A stretch of 30,116 nucleotides of DNA, from contig DDSR01000127.1 in assembly GCA_002343455.1 (NCBI GenBank), positions 9,667 through 39,782 on the forward strand. The letters run 5' to 3'. The notes below the pieces were generated by a model. It was given only the letters and a program-made list of their open reading frames with translations, ran no database searches and was not told where the DNA came from. Shown here one piece after another: positions 22,893-30,116 of the stretch; position 1 is the stretch's first letter, and each line of letters begins with the position of its first letter. Origin of the DNA: Deltaproteobacteria bacterium UBA2385. Its GTDB lineage: Bacteria; Myxococcota_A; UBA796; UBA2385. The position numbers were made by a program, and so were the translations under genes.

Positions 22893-24404
22893 ATACCCGC
22901 GCCCGACGCTCGCCTCGACCTCTCCCTCCTCGGCCTGCCCGAGCGGCTGCGCCTGTTCTCCTGGGCCAGCGCCGACCGTCGGCTGGCCTACCTGGCCCTG
23001 CTTCGGGCCATCGGGCGAGGTCAGGAGGCCAACCAGCTCCGCATGCGGACGGAGGAGCTGCCCATGCGCCTGGAGGCTGTCGATCCCGAGGGCCACGCCC
23101 CGCGTGACGCGGAGGGGCTGCGCGCCCTGCTCGACCAGCTCGTCGACTGGGGCGTGCTCGATCGCAGCCAGGACGGCAGCCGGGCGCGGACGGTCGCCGA
23201 GTACCGTCGTCGCTCCAGCGTCTATCACCTGACCAGCTTGGGGTACGAGGCCTGGCGGGCGGTGGAGCGGGTGCTGGCGGCCACCCCGGACCAGGCTGAG
23301 CTGCGTCGCCTCGCCCTGCCGACGATCCACCGGGCCTTGCTGGCCCTGGCCAAGGCCAACGTCGAGGGGGACGGCCCCGCCGTCGCCGAGCAGCTCCAGC
23401 TCGTCCACGATCGCCTCACCGACATGGCCGAGCGGGCCCGCCGCTTCTACCTGGTCGTCGACGAGCTGGCCCGCAGCCACGAGGCCCGGCCCGAGCGCTT
23501 CCTGGAGCACAAGGACCGCTTGCTGGACCACCTCTCGGGCTTCGTCTCCGAGCTGCAGCGCCACCGCCCCGCCCTCGCGGCGGCCGTGCGCGCGGTCCGC
23601 GAGACCGGCGTCGCCCTGCTGATCGAGCGGGCCGCGGCCGCCGAGGGCAGCGCCTTCACCTCGCCGGCCGAACGCCGCGCCGTGCTGGCCGAGCACTGGG
23701 CCGGGATCGAGCGCTGGCTGCTCGCGGGCCCCGACGGGGTCTCCGAGGCCGCCTTGTTGGAGAGCCACTCCCTGGCGGCCATCGCAGATCTCGCGGCCCT
23801 GCTCCGGCGCGTGGTCGAGGCGGGCTCGGCGGGCCTCGGCCGGCGCAGCGCCCTCCGCCAGGCGGCCAGCTGGGTGTGGGCCTGCCCCGAGGAGGCCCAC
23901 GCCCACGCCCTCTCCTCGGCACTGCTCGACCTCTCCCGGCCACGCCACCTCGCCGTCGCCCTGGCGGATCCCGAGGCCGAGCCGCCCAGCCGCTCCTGGT
24001 GGAGCGCCGAGCCCGCCCCTGTCAGCGCCACCTTGCGGCTGCACGGCAAGAACCCCAGCCCCGGTCGGCCTCAGCCCGTTCGCAGCTCTCCCGGCACCCA
24101 GCGCCTGGCTGAGGAGCGCCTCGCTCAGCGCCGAGCCGCCCTCGAGGCCGCCCGCGCCGGCCTGCTGCAGCGCTTTCCAGCCCGCCAGGCCCTCGACGCC
24201 GACCAGCTCCGCCTGCTGCTCTCCCTGCTCTCGGGCACCCTGCGCCAGCGATCGCCCACCCCCGGCCCGGACGGGCTCCTGGCCCGCGCCACCCTCTCCG
24301 GCGTTCGGGTCTCGATCTACCGCGACCCGAAGGGCAGCCGGATCCCCAGCGACGCCGGCAGCCTCGCCCTGCCCGCGGCCCGCGTCGAGCTGGAGGCGAT
24401 GTGA
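22893..24404 (+). CDS. jetA: Wadjet type II JetA (TIGR02677, DUF2397)
   Basis: JetA is the kleisin-like subunit of the Wadjet SMC complex, which recognises and helps cleave plasmid DNA. From the ATA at 22893 the protein is 503 residues, the usual family length. The N-terminus LRLFSWASADRRLAYLALLRAI, a winged helix (about 55-115), a long helical middle (LALAKANVEGDGPAVAEQLQ..., AERARRFYLVVDELAR) and a second winged-helix-like end (RVSIYRDPKGSRIPSDAG) match the family. No ATG, GTG or TTG exists in frame before ATG 23043, which would remove about 50 family residues. GGAGG at 22884-22888 sits four bases before ATA. It ends in GTGA shared with jetB. Confidence 0.85.
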   Translation: MPAPDARLDLSLLGLPERLRLFSWASADRRLAYLALLRAIGRGQEANQLRMRTEELPMRLEAVDPEGHAPRDAEGLRALLDQLVDWGVLDRSQDGSRARTVAEYRRRSSVYHLTSLGYEAWRAVERVLAATPDQAELRRLALPTIHRALLALAKANVEGDGPAVAEQLQLVHDRLTDMAERARRFYLVVDELARSHEARPERFLEHKDRLLDHLSGFVSELQRHRPALAAAVRAVRETGVALLIERAAAAEGSAFTSPAERRAVLAEHWAGIERWLLAGPDGVSEAALLESHSLAAIADLAALLRRVVEAGSAGLGRRSALRQAASWVWACPEEAHAHALSSALLDLSRPRHLAVALADPEAEPPSRSWWSAEPAPVSATLRLHGKNPSPGRPQPVRSSPGTQRLAEERLAQRRAALEAARAGLLQRFPARQALDADQLRLLLSLLSGTLRQRSPTPGPDGLLARATLSGVRVSIYRDPKGSRIPSDAGSLALPAARVELEAM

Positions 24405-25750
24405 TCCTGGCCGCCCTGCCCGATGTGCACCTGGGTGATCTCCAGCAAGGGGCGCGAGCCCTTCTCCGGAGCGGGGTGCTCACCGCCCGCGACGGACAGG
24501 ACCTGGCGCGGGTGCGCCGCTTCCACCCTCAGCTCGACGCCGCCTTCTCCGCCCTCTGCGGCTACCGGGTCGTGCTCCGAGGCCAGGGGGCCCGGCTGGT
24601 CCGGGTCCGCGATCAGCTCGATCCCACCGCCGTCCTGCGCAGCAGCAGCGGCCGCCCCTTTGATCGGGACCGCCTCGCCCTGCTCTTCCTGGCCCTCTCC
24701 GAGCTCGACCGCTTCCCCCACCAGGTCGCCCTCTCCGAGCTCGCCAGCGCCCTGCGCCGGGCCTCCCTGGACCTGGGCGAGGGCCGCTTCGATCCCGATC
24801 AGCACAGCAACCGCCGGGCCTTCTGCGACGTCCTGGACAACCTGCAGGGGCTCGGCGTCTTGAGCTTGTGCGACGGTGGGACCGAATCCTGGGCACAGGA
24901 TCCAGACCAGGGCGAGGCGCTGTTCGACGTCGATCACGACGCCGCCTCCCTCCTCTTCCGACCCCGCCTGGTCCTGGAGCGGCTCGCCTCTGTTCAGGAC
25001 TTCCTCGTCCGCGACCCCGCCGGCCGCGACCCCGCCGGCCGCGACCCCGCCGGCCGCGACACCGCCGGGGGGCGGGATCCGCGAAGGCAGTCGCTGCGCC
25101 AGCGCGTGGCCCGCGCCCTCGTCGAGGCGCCGGTGGTGCTCTTCGACGACCTCGACGCCGACGCCGCCCAGTACCTCACCCTGGAGTGGCGCGGCCTCGC
25201 CGAGGACGTGGAGCGCCTGCTGGGCTGCCGGGTCGAGCGGCGCAAGGAAGGGGTCGCCCTGGTCGACACCGCGCCCGGCGGCCTGGGCGAGCGCTTCCCG
25301 CAGGGAGGCTCGGCGACCCACGTCGCCCTGCTCCTGGCCGAGCGCATCGCCCGCCAGGCCGCTGCCTCCACCACCGCGGGGGCCCCCACCCCGGCCAGCC
25401 GCAGCGAGCAGCTCCGCGCCGAGCTCGACCTCGCCCTGGATCTGCCCGGTCCGCCCCCCAGCCAGGTCGACGAGCCCCCGGGGCCCTTCCTGACCACCAC
25501 CTGGCTCCTGCAGGTCGCCGCCCAGCTCTGCCAGGACTATGGCGCGGCCCTCAAGGCCGACCATCGCGCCGACGCCAGCGTGCTGCTGGAGGACGGCCTC
25601 GACCTCCTCCAGCGCTTCGACCTCGTCCGCTGCGTGCCCGGCGGTGTCGTCGCGACGCCGGCGCTGGCCCGCTACCGTCGGCCCGAGCTGATGGTGCCCG
25701 CCGGCGCCCAGGTCGCACTGTTCACACCCGCCGTGGAAGATCCCGCATGA
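24401..25750 (+). CDS. jetB: Wadjet type II JetB (TIGR02678, DUF2398)
   Basis: JetB is the KITE-type winged-helix subunit that binds the kleisin in the Wadjet complex. The 449 residues contain the family start ARALLRSGVLTARDGQDLARVRRFHPQLDAAF, the core RDRLALLFLALSELDR with RAFCDVLDNLQGLGVL, the middle block RQRVARALVEAPVVLFDDLD and the C-terminal winged-helix region. Residues 204-223 are an inserted RDPAG tandem repeat (15-bp units at 25010-25069). GTG 24401 has GGAGG four bases upstream and overlaps the jetA stop by four bases. The stop overlaps the jetC start (ATGA). Confidence 0.9.
   Translation: MILAALPDVHLGDLQQGARALLRSGVLTARDGQDLARVRRFHPQLDAAFSALCGYRVVLRGQGARLVRVRDQLDPTAVLRSSSGRPFDRDRLALLFLALSELDRFPHQVALSELASALRRASLDLGEGRFDPDQHSNRRAFCDVLDNLQGLGVLSLCDGGTESWAQDPDQGEALFDVDHDAASLLFRPRLVLERLASVQDFLVRDPAGRDPAGRDPAGRDTAGGRDPRRQSLRQRVARALVEAPVVLFDDLDADAAQYLTLEWRGLAEDVERLLGCRVERRKEGVALVDTAPGGLGERFPQGGSATHVALLLAERIARQAAASTTAGAPTPASRSEQLRAELDLALDLPGPPPSQVDEPPGPFLTTTWLLQVAAQLCQDYGAALKADHRADASVLLEDGLDLLQRFDLVRCVPGGVVATPALARYRRPELMVPAGAQVALFTPAVEDPA
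25010..25069 (+). repeat. 15-bp tandem repeat inside jetB
   Basis: The unit CGCGACCCCGCCGGC occurs three times perfectly (25010, 25025, 25040) and once with two changes (25055-25069). It encodes RDPAG four times, in frame. Copy number can vary by slippage without shifting the frame. Confidence 0.9.
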
Positions 25751-28700
25751 CACGTTTCCGACCGACCCGCGCCGGCATCGTCAACCTGTGGGACTACGCC
25801 CGCCAGGAGTTCCAGTTCCACAACGGCTGGCTGGTCCTCCGCGGCGCCAACGGCTCGGGAAAGACCAAGGCGCTGGAGGTCCTCTTCCCCTTCGTGCTCG
25901 ATGGCCGCCTGGATCCGCGGCGGCTGGACCCCTTCAGCGGTCGAGAGCGCACCATGCGGGAGAACCTGCTCTACCGTGGCGACGAGAGCATGCTCGGCTA
26001 CGCCTGGCTGGAGCTTCAGCGCCCCGATGCCGAAGGCCCGCGTACGGTGACGGTGGGCGTAGGCATGCGCGCCCAGAAGGCCCAGAGCGGCGTCGAGACC
26101 TGGTTCTTCGTGAGCGATCGCGGCCCCATCGGAGGCGACTGGGATGTGCTGGACGAGGAGGGCCGGCCGCGGACCCGAAGCTCCCTCGCCGAGCTGCTCG
26201 GAGCCGAAGCCGTGAGGCGGAAGGCCGAAGAGCACCGCCGGGCTGTGGACCAGGCCCTCTTTGGCCTGGGACCCGAGCGCTTCGAGGGCATGCTCGACCT
26301 GGTGCTGACCCTGCGCCGCCCCCAGCTGGCCAAGGACCTCGATCCCGACTCGCTGGAGGCGATCCTCCGGGAGGGCCTGCGCCCGGTCGACCCCGAGCTC
26401 GTCGCCCAGGCGGCCCGGGCCTTCGACGACCTGGAGGCCGGCCAGCGCGAGGTCCAGCAGCTCCGGGAGGCTGACGAGCTGGTCCAGCGATCGGCCGAGC
26501 AGTACCGCCGCTACCTGCGGACCATGGCCGCCGAGCGCTCCCGCGCGGTGATCGAAGCCGAGGACCAGGCCCAGCGGGCCCGCGCGGTCCTGGCCGAGGC
26601 CGCCGAACGCAAGGCGGCGGCTGAGCAGGCCGAGCAGGAGACCACCGGAGGACTAGCGGTGCTAGACCGCGTCCACTCCGACCTGGACGCCGATCTGCGC
26701 GCCTGCCAGGCCAGCGAGGCCTACCGGGCGGCGGGCACCCTCGACGACAAGCGCCGCCTCGTGGAGGACCGGCGCCAGGTCGCCGCCCTGGCCCAGGCCG
26801 AGCTCCAGCGCGCCATCCAGGACATGGCGCGCGCCACGCAGCGCCACAAGTCGACCCGGGGGACGCTGGCCGAGGCCCGGGTCGAGCTGCGGCGGGCGCT
26901 GGAGCTGGCCAACCAGGAGGCCGGCGCCGCCGGGATCCCCACCCTGGGCAGCGAGGACCTGGAGCAGATCCAGACCGCGAGCCGGGCCCGACTCCAAGCG
27001 CGGCGGGTCGAGCTGGACCGCTGCCGCAAGGCCCTCGACGGGTGGAGGCAGGCCGCGCAGGAGCGGGACCGGGCTGCCCGGAAGCGGACGGAGGCCGAGG
27101 ATGCGGTGGAGAGCGCGCGGATCCGCCTCGGCGAGGCCGAGGCCGAGACCGGCCGGGCGCGGCAGGCGCTGCAGGAGGCGCTCGCTGGATGGTGGACCGC
27201 CCTGCCCGCCGAGCTGCTCGACCCGGCCGACCACGAGGCGCTCGGCGCGCTCGCCGCTGTCGAGGAGCCCGCTCCCCTGGGGCCCGCCCTCCAGCAGCGG
27301 CTGGCCTCGCGCCGGGAGGAGCTGGCCGCCGCCGAGCAGGATCTCGTGCACCAGCTCGGCGTCCTCGACCGCGAGCGGGCCACCCTCGTCGAGGAGCGAG
27401 CCCGGATCGCCGCCGAACAGGACGACGCCCCTCCAGCACCGCCTCGTCGGGAGACCGATCGCGCCGACCAGCTCGGCGCGCCCCTCTGGCGGCTGGTGCG
27501 CTTCCGCGAGGGGGTGTCGACGGAGGTGGGCGCCGCCGTCGAGGCCGCCCTGGAGGCCGCCGGGCTCCTCGACGCCTGGGTCCAGCCCCAGCCCGGCGAG
27601 CCGGGGGCGCGGGACAGCTTCCTCTCCCCCGGACCGCCCCTCTCCGACCACCTGGGCAGCCTGCTGGAGCCCGAGACGGCCTTCCCTGGCCCGCCGCCGG
27701 TCGACCTCGCCCGCACCGAGGCGGTGCTGGCCAGCATTGGCCTCGCCAGCGCCGGCCAGGGGGAGGGCGAGACCTCGGTCGGCAGCGACGGCTCCTTCCA
27801 CCTCAGCCTGCTGAGCGGGGCGGCTGGGGCTTCGGCGGCCCGCTACATCGGCGCCTCGACCCGGGAGGCCCGGCGCCGTCAGCGCCTCGCGGTCCTCGAC
27901 GAGCGGCTCTCCGACCTCGCGCTGGAGAGGACCGCGCTCGAGGCCCGGTGCCAGGCCCTCGCCGAGCGGAAGGCTGCCTGGCAGCGAGCGGTCCAGGCGC
28001 TGCCCGCGGTCGAGCCCGTGAACCGGGCGCGCAAGGTCGAGCTGGCCGCGGCCTCGGTCCTCGACGAGCGGCGGCGCCTCGCCAGCGAGGCGGCCCTGCA
28101 GCTCGACCACGCCGTGCAGGCGCAGGGCCAGGCCCACCGGAACCTGCTGCGGGTCGCCGCCGACTGCCGCCTCCCCCCTGACGAGCCCGGGCTGATCACC
28201 GTCGAGGCCGCGGTGAAGCGCTTCGACGAGGCCGCGCGCGAGCTCGTCCTCAGGGCGCAGCGCCAGGGATCCGCCGCTGCGGCCGAGCACGACGCTGCGA
28301 GCGGTCTCCAGCTGGCCGCGGAGGGGGTCGAGGCGAGGCGCGAGCGCACCCAGGAGGCTGAGGACCGGCTCGCCTCGATCGAGCAGGAGTTCGCGACCCT
28401 GGAGGCGACGCTGGGGGCCGAGGCCAAGGAGATCCTGGCCCGGATCGAGGTGATCGAGCGGGAGCTGGGCGCCAACGAGGCCCGGCGCAAGGAGGCGCGC
28501 GCGGACCTGAAGCGGGCGGAGGGCGCGCGCGGCGCCGCGCGGGAGGAGCAGATCCGCGCGGAGCTGGGACTGGCCACGAAGGAGCAGGTCTTCGTCGACG
28601 CCCTCGCCGCGGTCTCGGCCCTCGCCGACGCCGAGCTGGCCGAGCTCATCGGGGCCGAGCCCGCCCTGGCCCGCGCCGCCGAGGCCGCCGCCCTGGCCCG

Positions 28701-29754
28701 CGCCGCCGAGGCCGCCGCGCTGCTCGCGGCCGACGAAGCCCAGGCCCTCCTCGCCCTGGCCCGAGGCCTGCACCGGGCCACCGAGGAGCTCTCGCCCAGC
28801 CCCGACCGGCTCAAGTCCGCCTCCACCCAGGTGGACAACGCCCACGTCGCCCTGCTCCAGGGCCTGCCCCCCGAGCTCGGCCGCGCCAGCCGCCTGGACG
28901 TCGGCGGCATCGCCCGCCTCACGGTCCACGACTCCGCCACCGACCTCGCCCTGGGGGCCTTTGCCCGCAACCTCGCGCGGCGGGTGGAACAGCAGGCCGA
29001 GCTGCTCAGCGTCCGCGAGCGCCAGCTCCTCGAAGACACGCTCCTGGCGGGCCTCGCCACACAGATCCAGGACCGCACCCACGCCGCCCGACAGCTCGTC
29101 CGCGAGATGGACGCCCAGATGCGCGCTCGCCGCCTCTCCAGCGGCCAGACCGTGGGCATCGCCTGGGGGACCGACGAGGGCCTCTCCGAGTCCGACCGCC
29201 AGGCGCTCGCCCTGCTCGCCCAGGACCCGGCCCTGATCGGCGCCGACGGCCTCGCGCGCCTGCGCGCCCACTTCGCCGAGCGCATCAAGGCCCGGCGGGC
29301 CGAGCAGGGGGGCCCCGCCGGACTGGGCTACCGCGACATCCTGGCCCACGCCCTCGACTACCGCCGCTGGCACCGCCTCCGCCTGCGCCTCTACGAGCGC
29401 GACGGCAGCAGCCAGCCCCTCACCCCGGCGCGCCACGCCCGCCTGTCGGGGGGCGAGAAGGCCGCCACCCTGCACCTGCCCCTCTTCGCTGCCGCCCTGG
29501 CCCGCTTCTCCGGCGGGCGCGCCGACTGTCCGCGCCTGCTCGCGCTGGACGAGGCCTTCGCCGGCATCGACGACACCGGTCGCCCCGAGCTGCTCGGCCT
29601 CGCCGCCGCCTTCGACCTCGATCTGTTCATGACCGGCTACGACCTCTGGGCGGTGGGCCCGCAGGTGCCGGCCGCCGCCCACTACGAGCTCCTCCACCTC
29701 CGCGAGGCCCACGAGGTCGTCGCCTTGCAGGTGGACTGGAGTCAGCGTGACTGA
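25747..29754 (+). CDS. jetC: Wadjet type II JetC, SMC/MukB-like ATPase (TIGR02680)
   Basis: JetC is the SMC motor that extrudes DNA loops and lets the complex measure circular plasmids. It has 1335 residues. The head has Walker A GANGSGKT (33-40), the ABC signature LSGGEKA (1233-1239) and Walker B RLLALDEAF (Asp1268, Glu1269). Between them lie two long Ala/Glu/Arg coiled coils around a hinge-like globular segment at about 560-700 (WRLVRFREGVSTEVGAAVEAALEAAGLLDAWV). A perfect 27-bp tandem duplication (28663-28716) repeats ALARAAEAA in the second coil (973-990). It is coupled to jetB (ATGA) and overlaps jetD by eight bases. All ATPase residues appear intact. Confidence 0.93.
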   Translation: MTRFRPTRAGIVNLWDYARQEFQFHNGWLVLRGANGSGKTKALEVLFPFVLDGRLDPRRLDPFSGRERTMRENLLYRGDESMLGYAWLELQRPDAEGPRTVTVGVGMRAQKAQSGVETWFFVSDRGPIGGDWDVLDEEGRPRTRSSLAELLGAEAVRRKAEEHRRAVDQALFGLGPERFEGMLDLVLTLRRPQLAKDLDPDSLEAILREGLRPVDPELVAQAARAFDDLEAGQREVQQLREADELVQRSAEQYRRYLRTMAAERSRAVIEAEDQAQRARAVLAEAAERKAAAEQAEQETTGGLAVLDRVHSDLDADLRACQASEAYRAAGTLDDKRRLVEDRRQVAALAQAELQRAIQDMARATQRHKSTRGTLAEARVELRRALELANQEAGAAGIPTLGSEDLEQIQTASRARLQARRVELDRCRKALDGWRQAAQERDRAARKRTEAEDAVESARIRLGEAEAETGRARQALQEALAGWWTALPAELLDPADHEALGALAAVEEPAPLGPALQQRLASRREELAAAEQDLVHQLGVLDRERATLVEERARIAAEQDDAPPAPPRRETDRADQLGAPLWRLVRFREGVSTEVGAAVEAALEAAGLLDAWVQPQPGEPGARDSFLSPGPPLSDHLGSLLEPETAFPGPPPVDLARTEAVLASIGLASAGQGEGETSVGSDGSFHLSLLSGAAGASAARYIGASTREARRRQRLAVLDERLSDLALERTALEARCQALAERKAAWQRAVQALPAVEPVNRARKVELAAASVLDERRRLASEAALQLDHAVQAQGQAHRNLLRVAADCRLPPDEPGLITVEAAVKRFDEAARELVLRAQRQGSAAAAEHDAASGLQLAAEGVEARRERTQEAEDRLASIEQEFATLEATLGAEAKEILARIEVIERELGANEARRKEARADLKRAEGARGAAREEQIRAELGLATKEQVFVDALAAVSALADAELAELIGAEPALARAAEAAALARAAEAAALLAADEAQALLALARGLHRATEELSPSPDRLKSASTQVDNAHVALLQGLPPELGRASRLDVGGIARLTVHDSATDLALGAFARNLARRVEQQAELLSVRERQLLEDTLLAGLATQIQDRTHAARQLVREMDAQMRARRLSSGQTVGIAWGTDEGLSESDRQALALLAQDPALIGADGLARLRAHFAERIKARRAEQGGPAGLGYRDILAHALDYRRWHRLRLRLYERDGSSQPLTPARHARLSGGEKAATLHLPLFAAALARFSGGRADCPRLLALDEAFAGIDDTGRPELLGLAAAFDLDLFMTGYDLWAVGPQVPAAAHYELLHLREAHEVVALQVDWSQRD
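28663..28716 (+). repeat. Perfect 27-bp tandem duplication inside jetC
   Basis: Two identical 27-base units (28663-28689 and 28690-28716) encode ALARAAEAA twice in the coiled coil. Identity at all third positions implies a recent duplication. Confidence 0.9.
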
Positions 29755-30116
29755 GCTCCGGATGAGGGATGCCTGGACGGTCCTGGAGAGCCCGGGCCTC
29801 GCCCGGCTGTGGGCCGCCGCGCGGCGGAAGATCGAGCGCGAGGGCGGCGTCTCCGGCAGCGTGAGCCTCGCCGACCTCGCCCCTGAGGAGCGGCGAGCCA
29901 TCGCCGGGCTGCTGGGCAGGCCCCAGGGCCAGGGCGGGCGGGAGCGCGTCGACCTCGCCCAGCTCGACGCCGTGCTGCGACGCTCCGCCGTCGGCCAGGG
30001 CCTGCCCGAGGTCCTGGAGAGGTTCGGAGGGCCCCTGCGGGACCGGGGCGCCGAGGCCCGCCGCGCCGAGGCCGAACGTCGAGCCGCTCTAGCCCGAAGT
30101 TCCAGCATCTATAAAG
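29747..30116 (+). CDS. jetD: Wadjet type II JetD, Toprim-type nuclease subunit, N-terminal part only (TIGR02679, DUF2399)
   Basis: JetD is the nuclease that cuts plasmid DNA once the SMC complex has extruded it. Only the first 123 residues are in the window. They match the N-terminus of the family: LARLWAAARRKIEREGGVSGSVSLADL, then EERRAIAGLLGRP, VDLAQLDAVLRRS and GLPEVLERFGGPL. The Toprim-like catalytic part lies beyond the right edge. GTG 29747 has GGAG five bases upstream and overlaps the jetC stop by eight bases, so all four jet genes form one coupled operon. Confidence 0.88.
   Translation, partial: MTELRMRDAWTVLESPGLARLWAAARRKIEREGGVSGSVSLADLAPEERRAIAGLLGRPQGQGGRERVDLAQLDAVLRRSAVGQGLPEVLERFGGPLRDRGAEARRAEAERRAALARSSSIYK

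Noticed and set aside
22796..23107. Plus-strand frame of 103 codons as an alternative first gene of the jet operon
   Set aside because: It is out of frame with jetA and reads as Arg/Pro-rich noise, while the jetA frame shows family sequence over the same bases.
25010..25069. Regular 15-bp repeats as a possible CRISPR array
   Set aside because: The units are directly adjacent without spacers and are in frame within jetB.
26662..30108. Very long antisense open frame opposite jetC and jetD (over 1100 codons)
   Set aside because: It mirrors the GC-rich codons of jetC; the translation is low-complexity Gly/Ala/Leu/Gln without any family motif, and the sense strand has clear SMC motifs.

Overview
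The window is very GC-rich, gene-dense bacterial DNA with almost only G/C-ending codons. The mix of genes fits a deltaproteobacterial or myxobacterial (Myxococcota-like) chromosome: a winged-helix/STAND-ATPase/TPR regulator, a lipoprotein matrixin, a CGNR regulator, large proteins without recognisable families, and a type II Wadjet operon. The phylum is inferred from gene content and base composition, not from a marker gene. Many gene pairs are joined by ATGA or GTGA stop/start overlaps. No intergenic stretch exceeds about 200 bases, and I see no rRNA, tRNA, CRISPR array or insertion sequence.

Left part (1-8.4 kb), metabolic and housekeeping. A DODA-type extradiol dioxygenase (minus, runs off the left edge) diverges from a glycogen synthase gene coupled to a DHDPS-family aldolase. 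These converge on a SAM methyltransferase and a YeiH-type membrane transporter on the minus strand. The convergent junction is an unusual large dyad (3111-3288). Divergent from the transporter is a 1065-residue TPR plus propeller-like protein of unknown role.

Middle (8.4-14.2 kb), regulation and secreted proteins. A matrixin-type metalloprotease lipoprotein with a Tyr-rich tail is divergent from a winged-helix/ATPase/TPR regulator. Between them lie five TGACC-type repeats at 10-11 bp spacing, which is the architecture bound by OmpR/PhoB/SARP-type winged helices. Next come a 47-codon ORF whose frame continues past a UAA for 40 more codons, and a secreted protein made of two related halves.

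14.2-20.9 kb, accessory genes. A tightly coupled cassette encodes a CGNR zinc-finger regulator, a methyltransferase, an AAC(3)-family acetyltransferase and an NmrA-like oxidoreductase. It continues into a protein of unknown family, a small zinc ribbon and a 623-residue protein that looks like the N-terminal part of a SNF2-type helicase without its motor.

Right part (20.8-30.1 kb), defence. A MFS transporter and an ArsR-rhodanese regulator (minus) diverge from jetA-jetB-jetC-jetD, a type II Wadjet anti-plasmid system; jetD is cut by the window end. A perfect 10-bp inverted repeat lies between the two units. The jetA reading frame has no ATG, GTG or TTG where one is expected: a strong Shine-Dalgarno is followed by ATA, so the system may be attenuated, unusually initiated or mis-sequenced. 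Several genes lacking a Shine-Dalgarno have a TANNNT hexamer 5-7 nt before the ATG, suggesting leaderless mRNAs.
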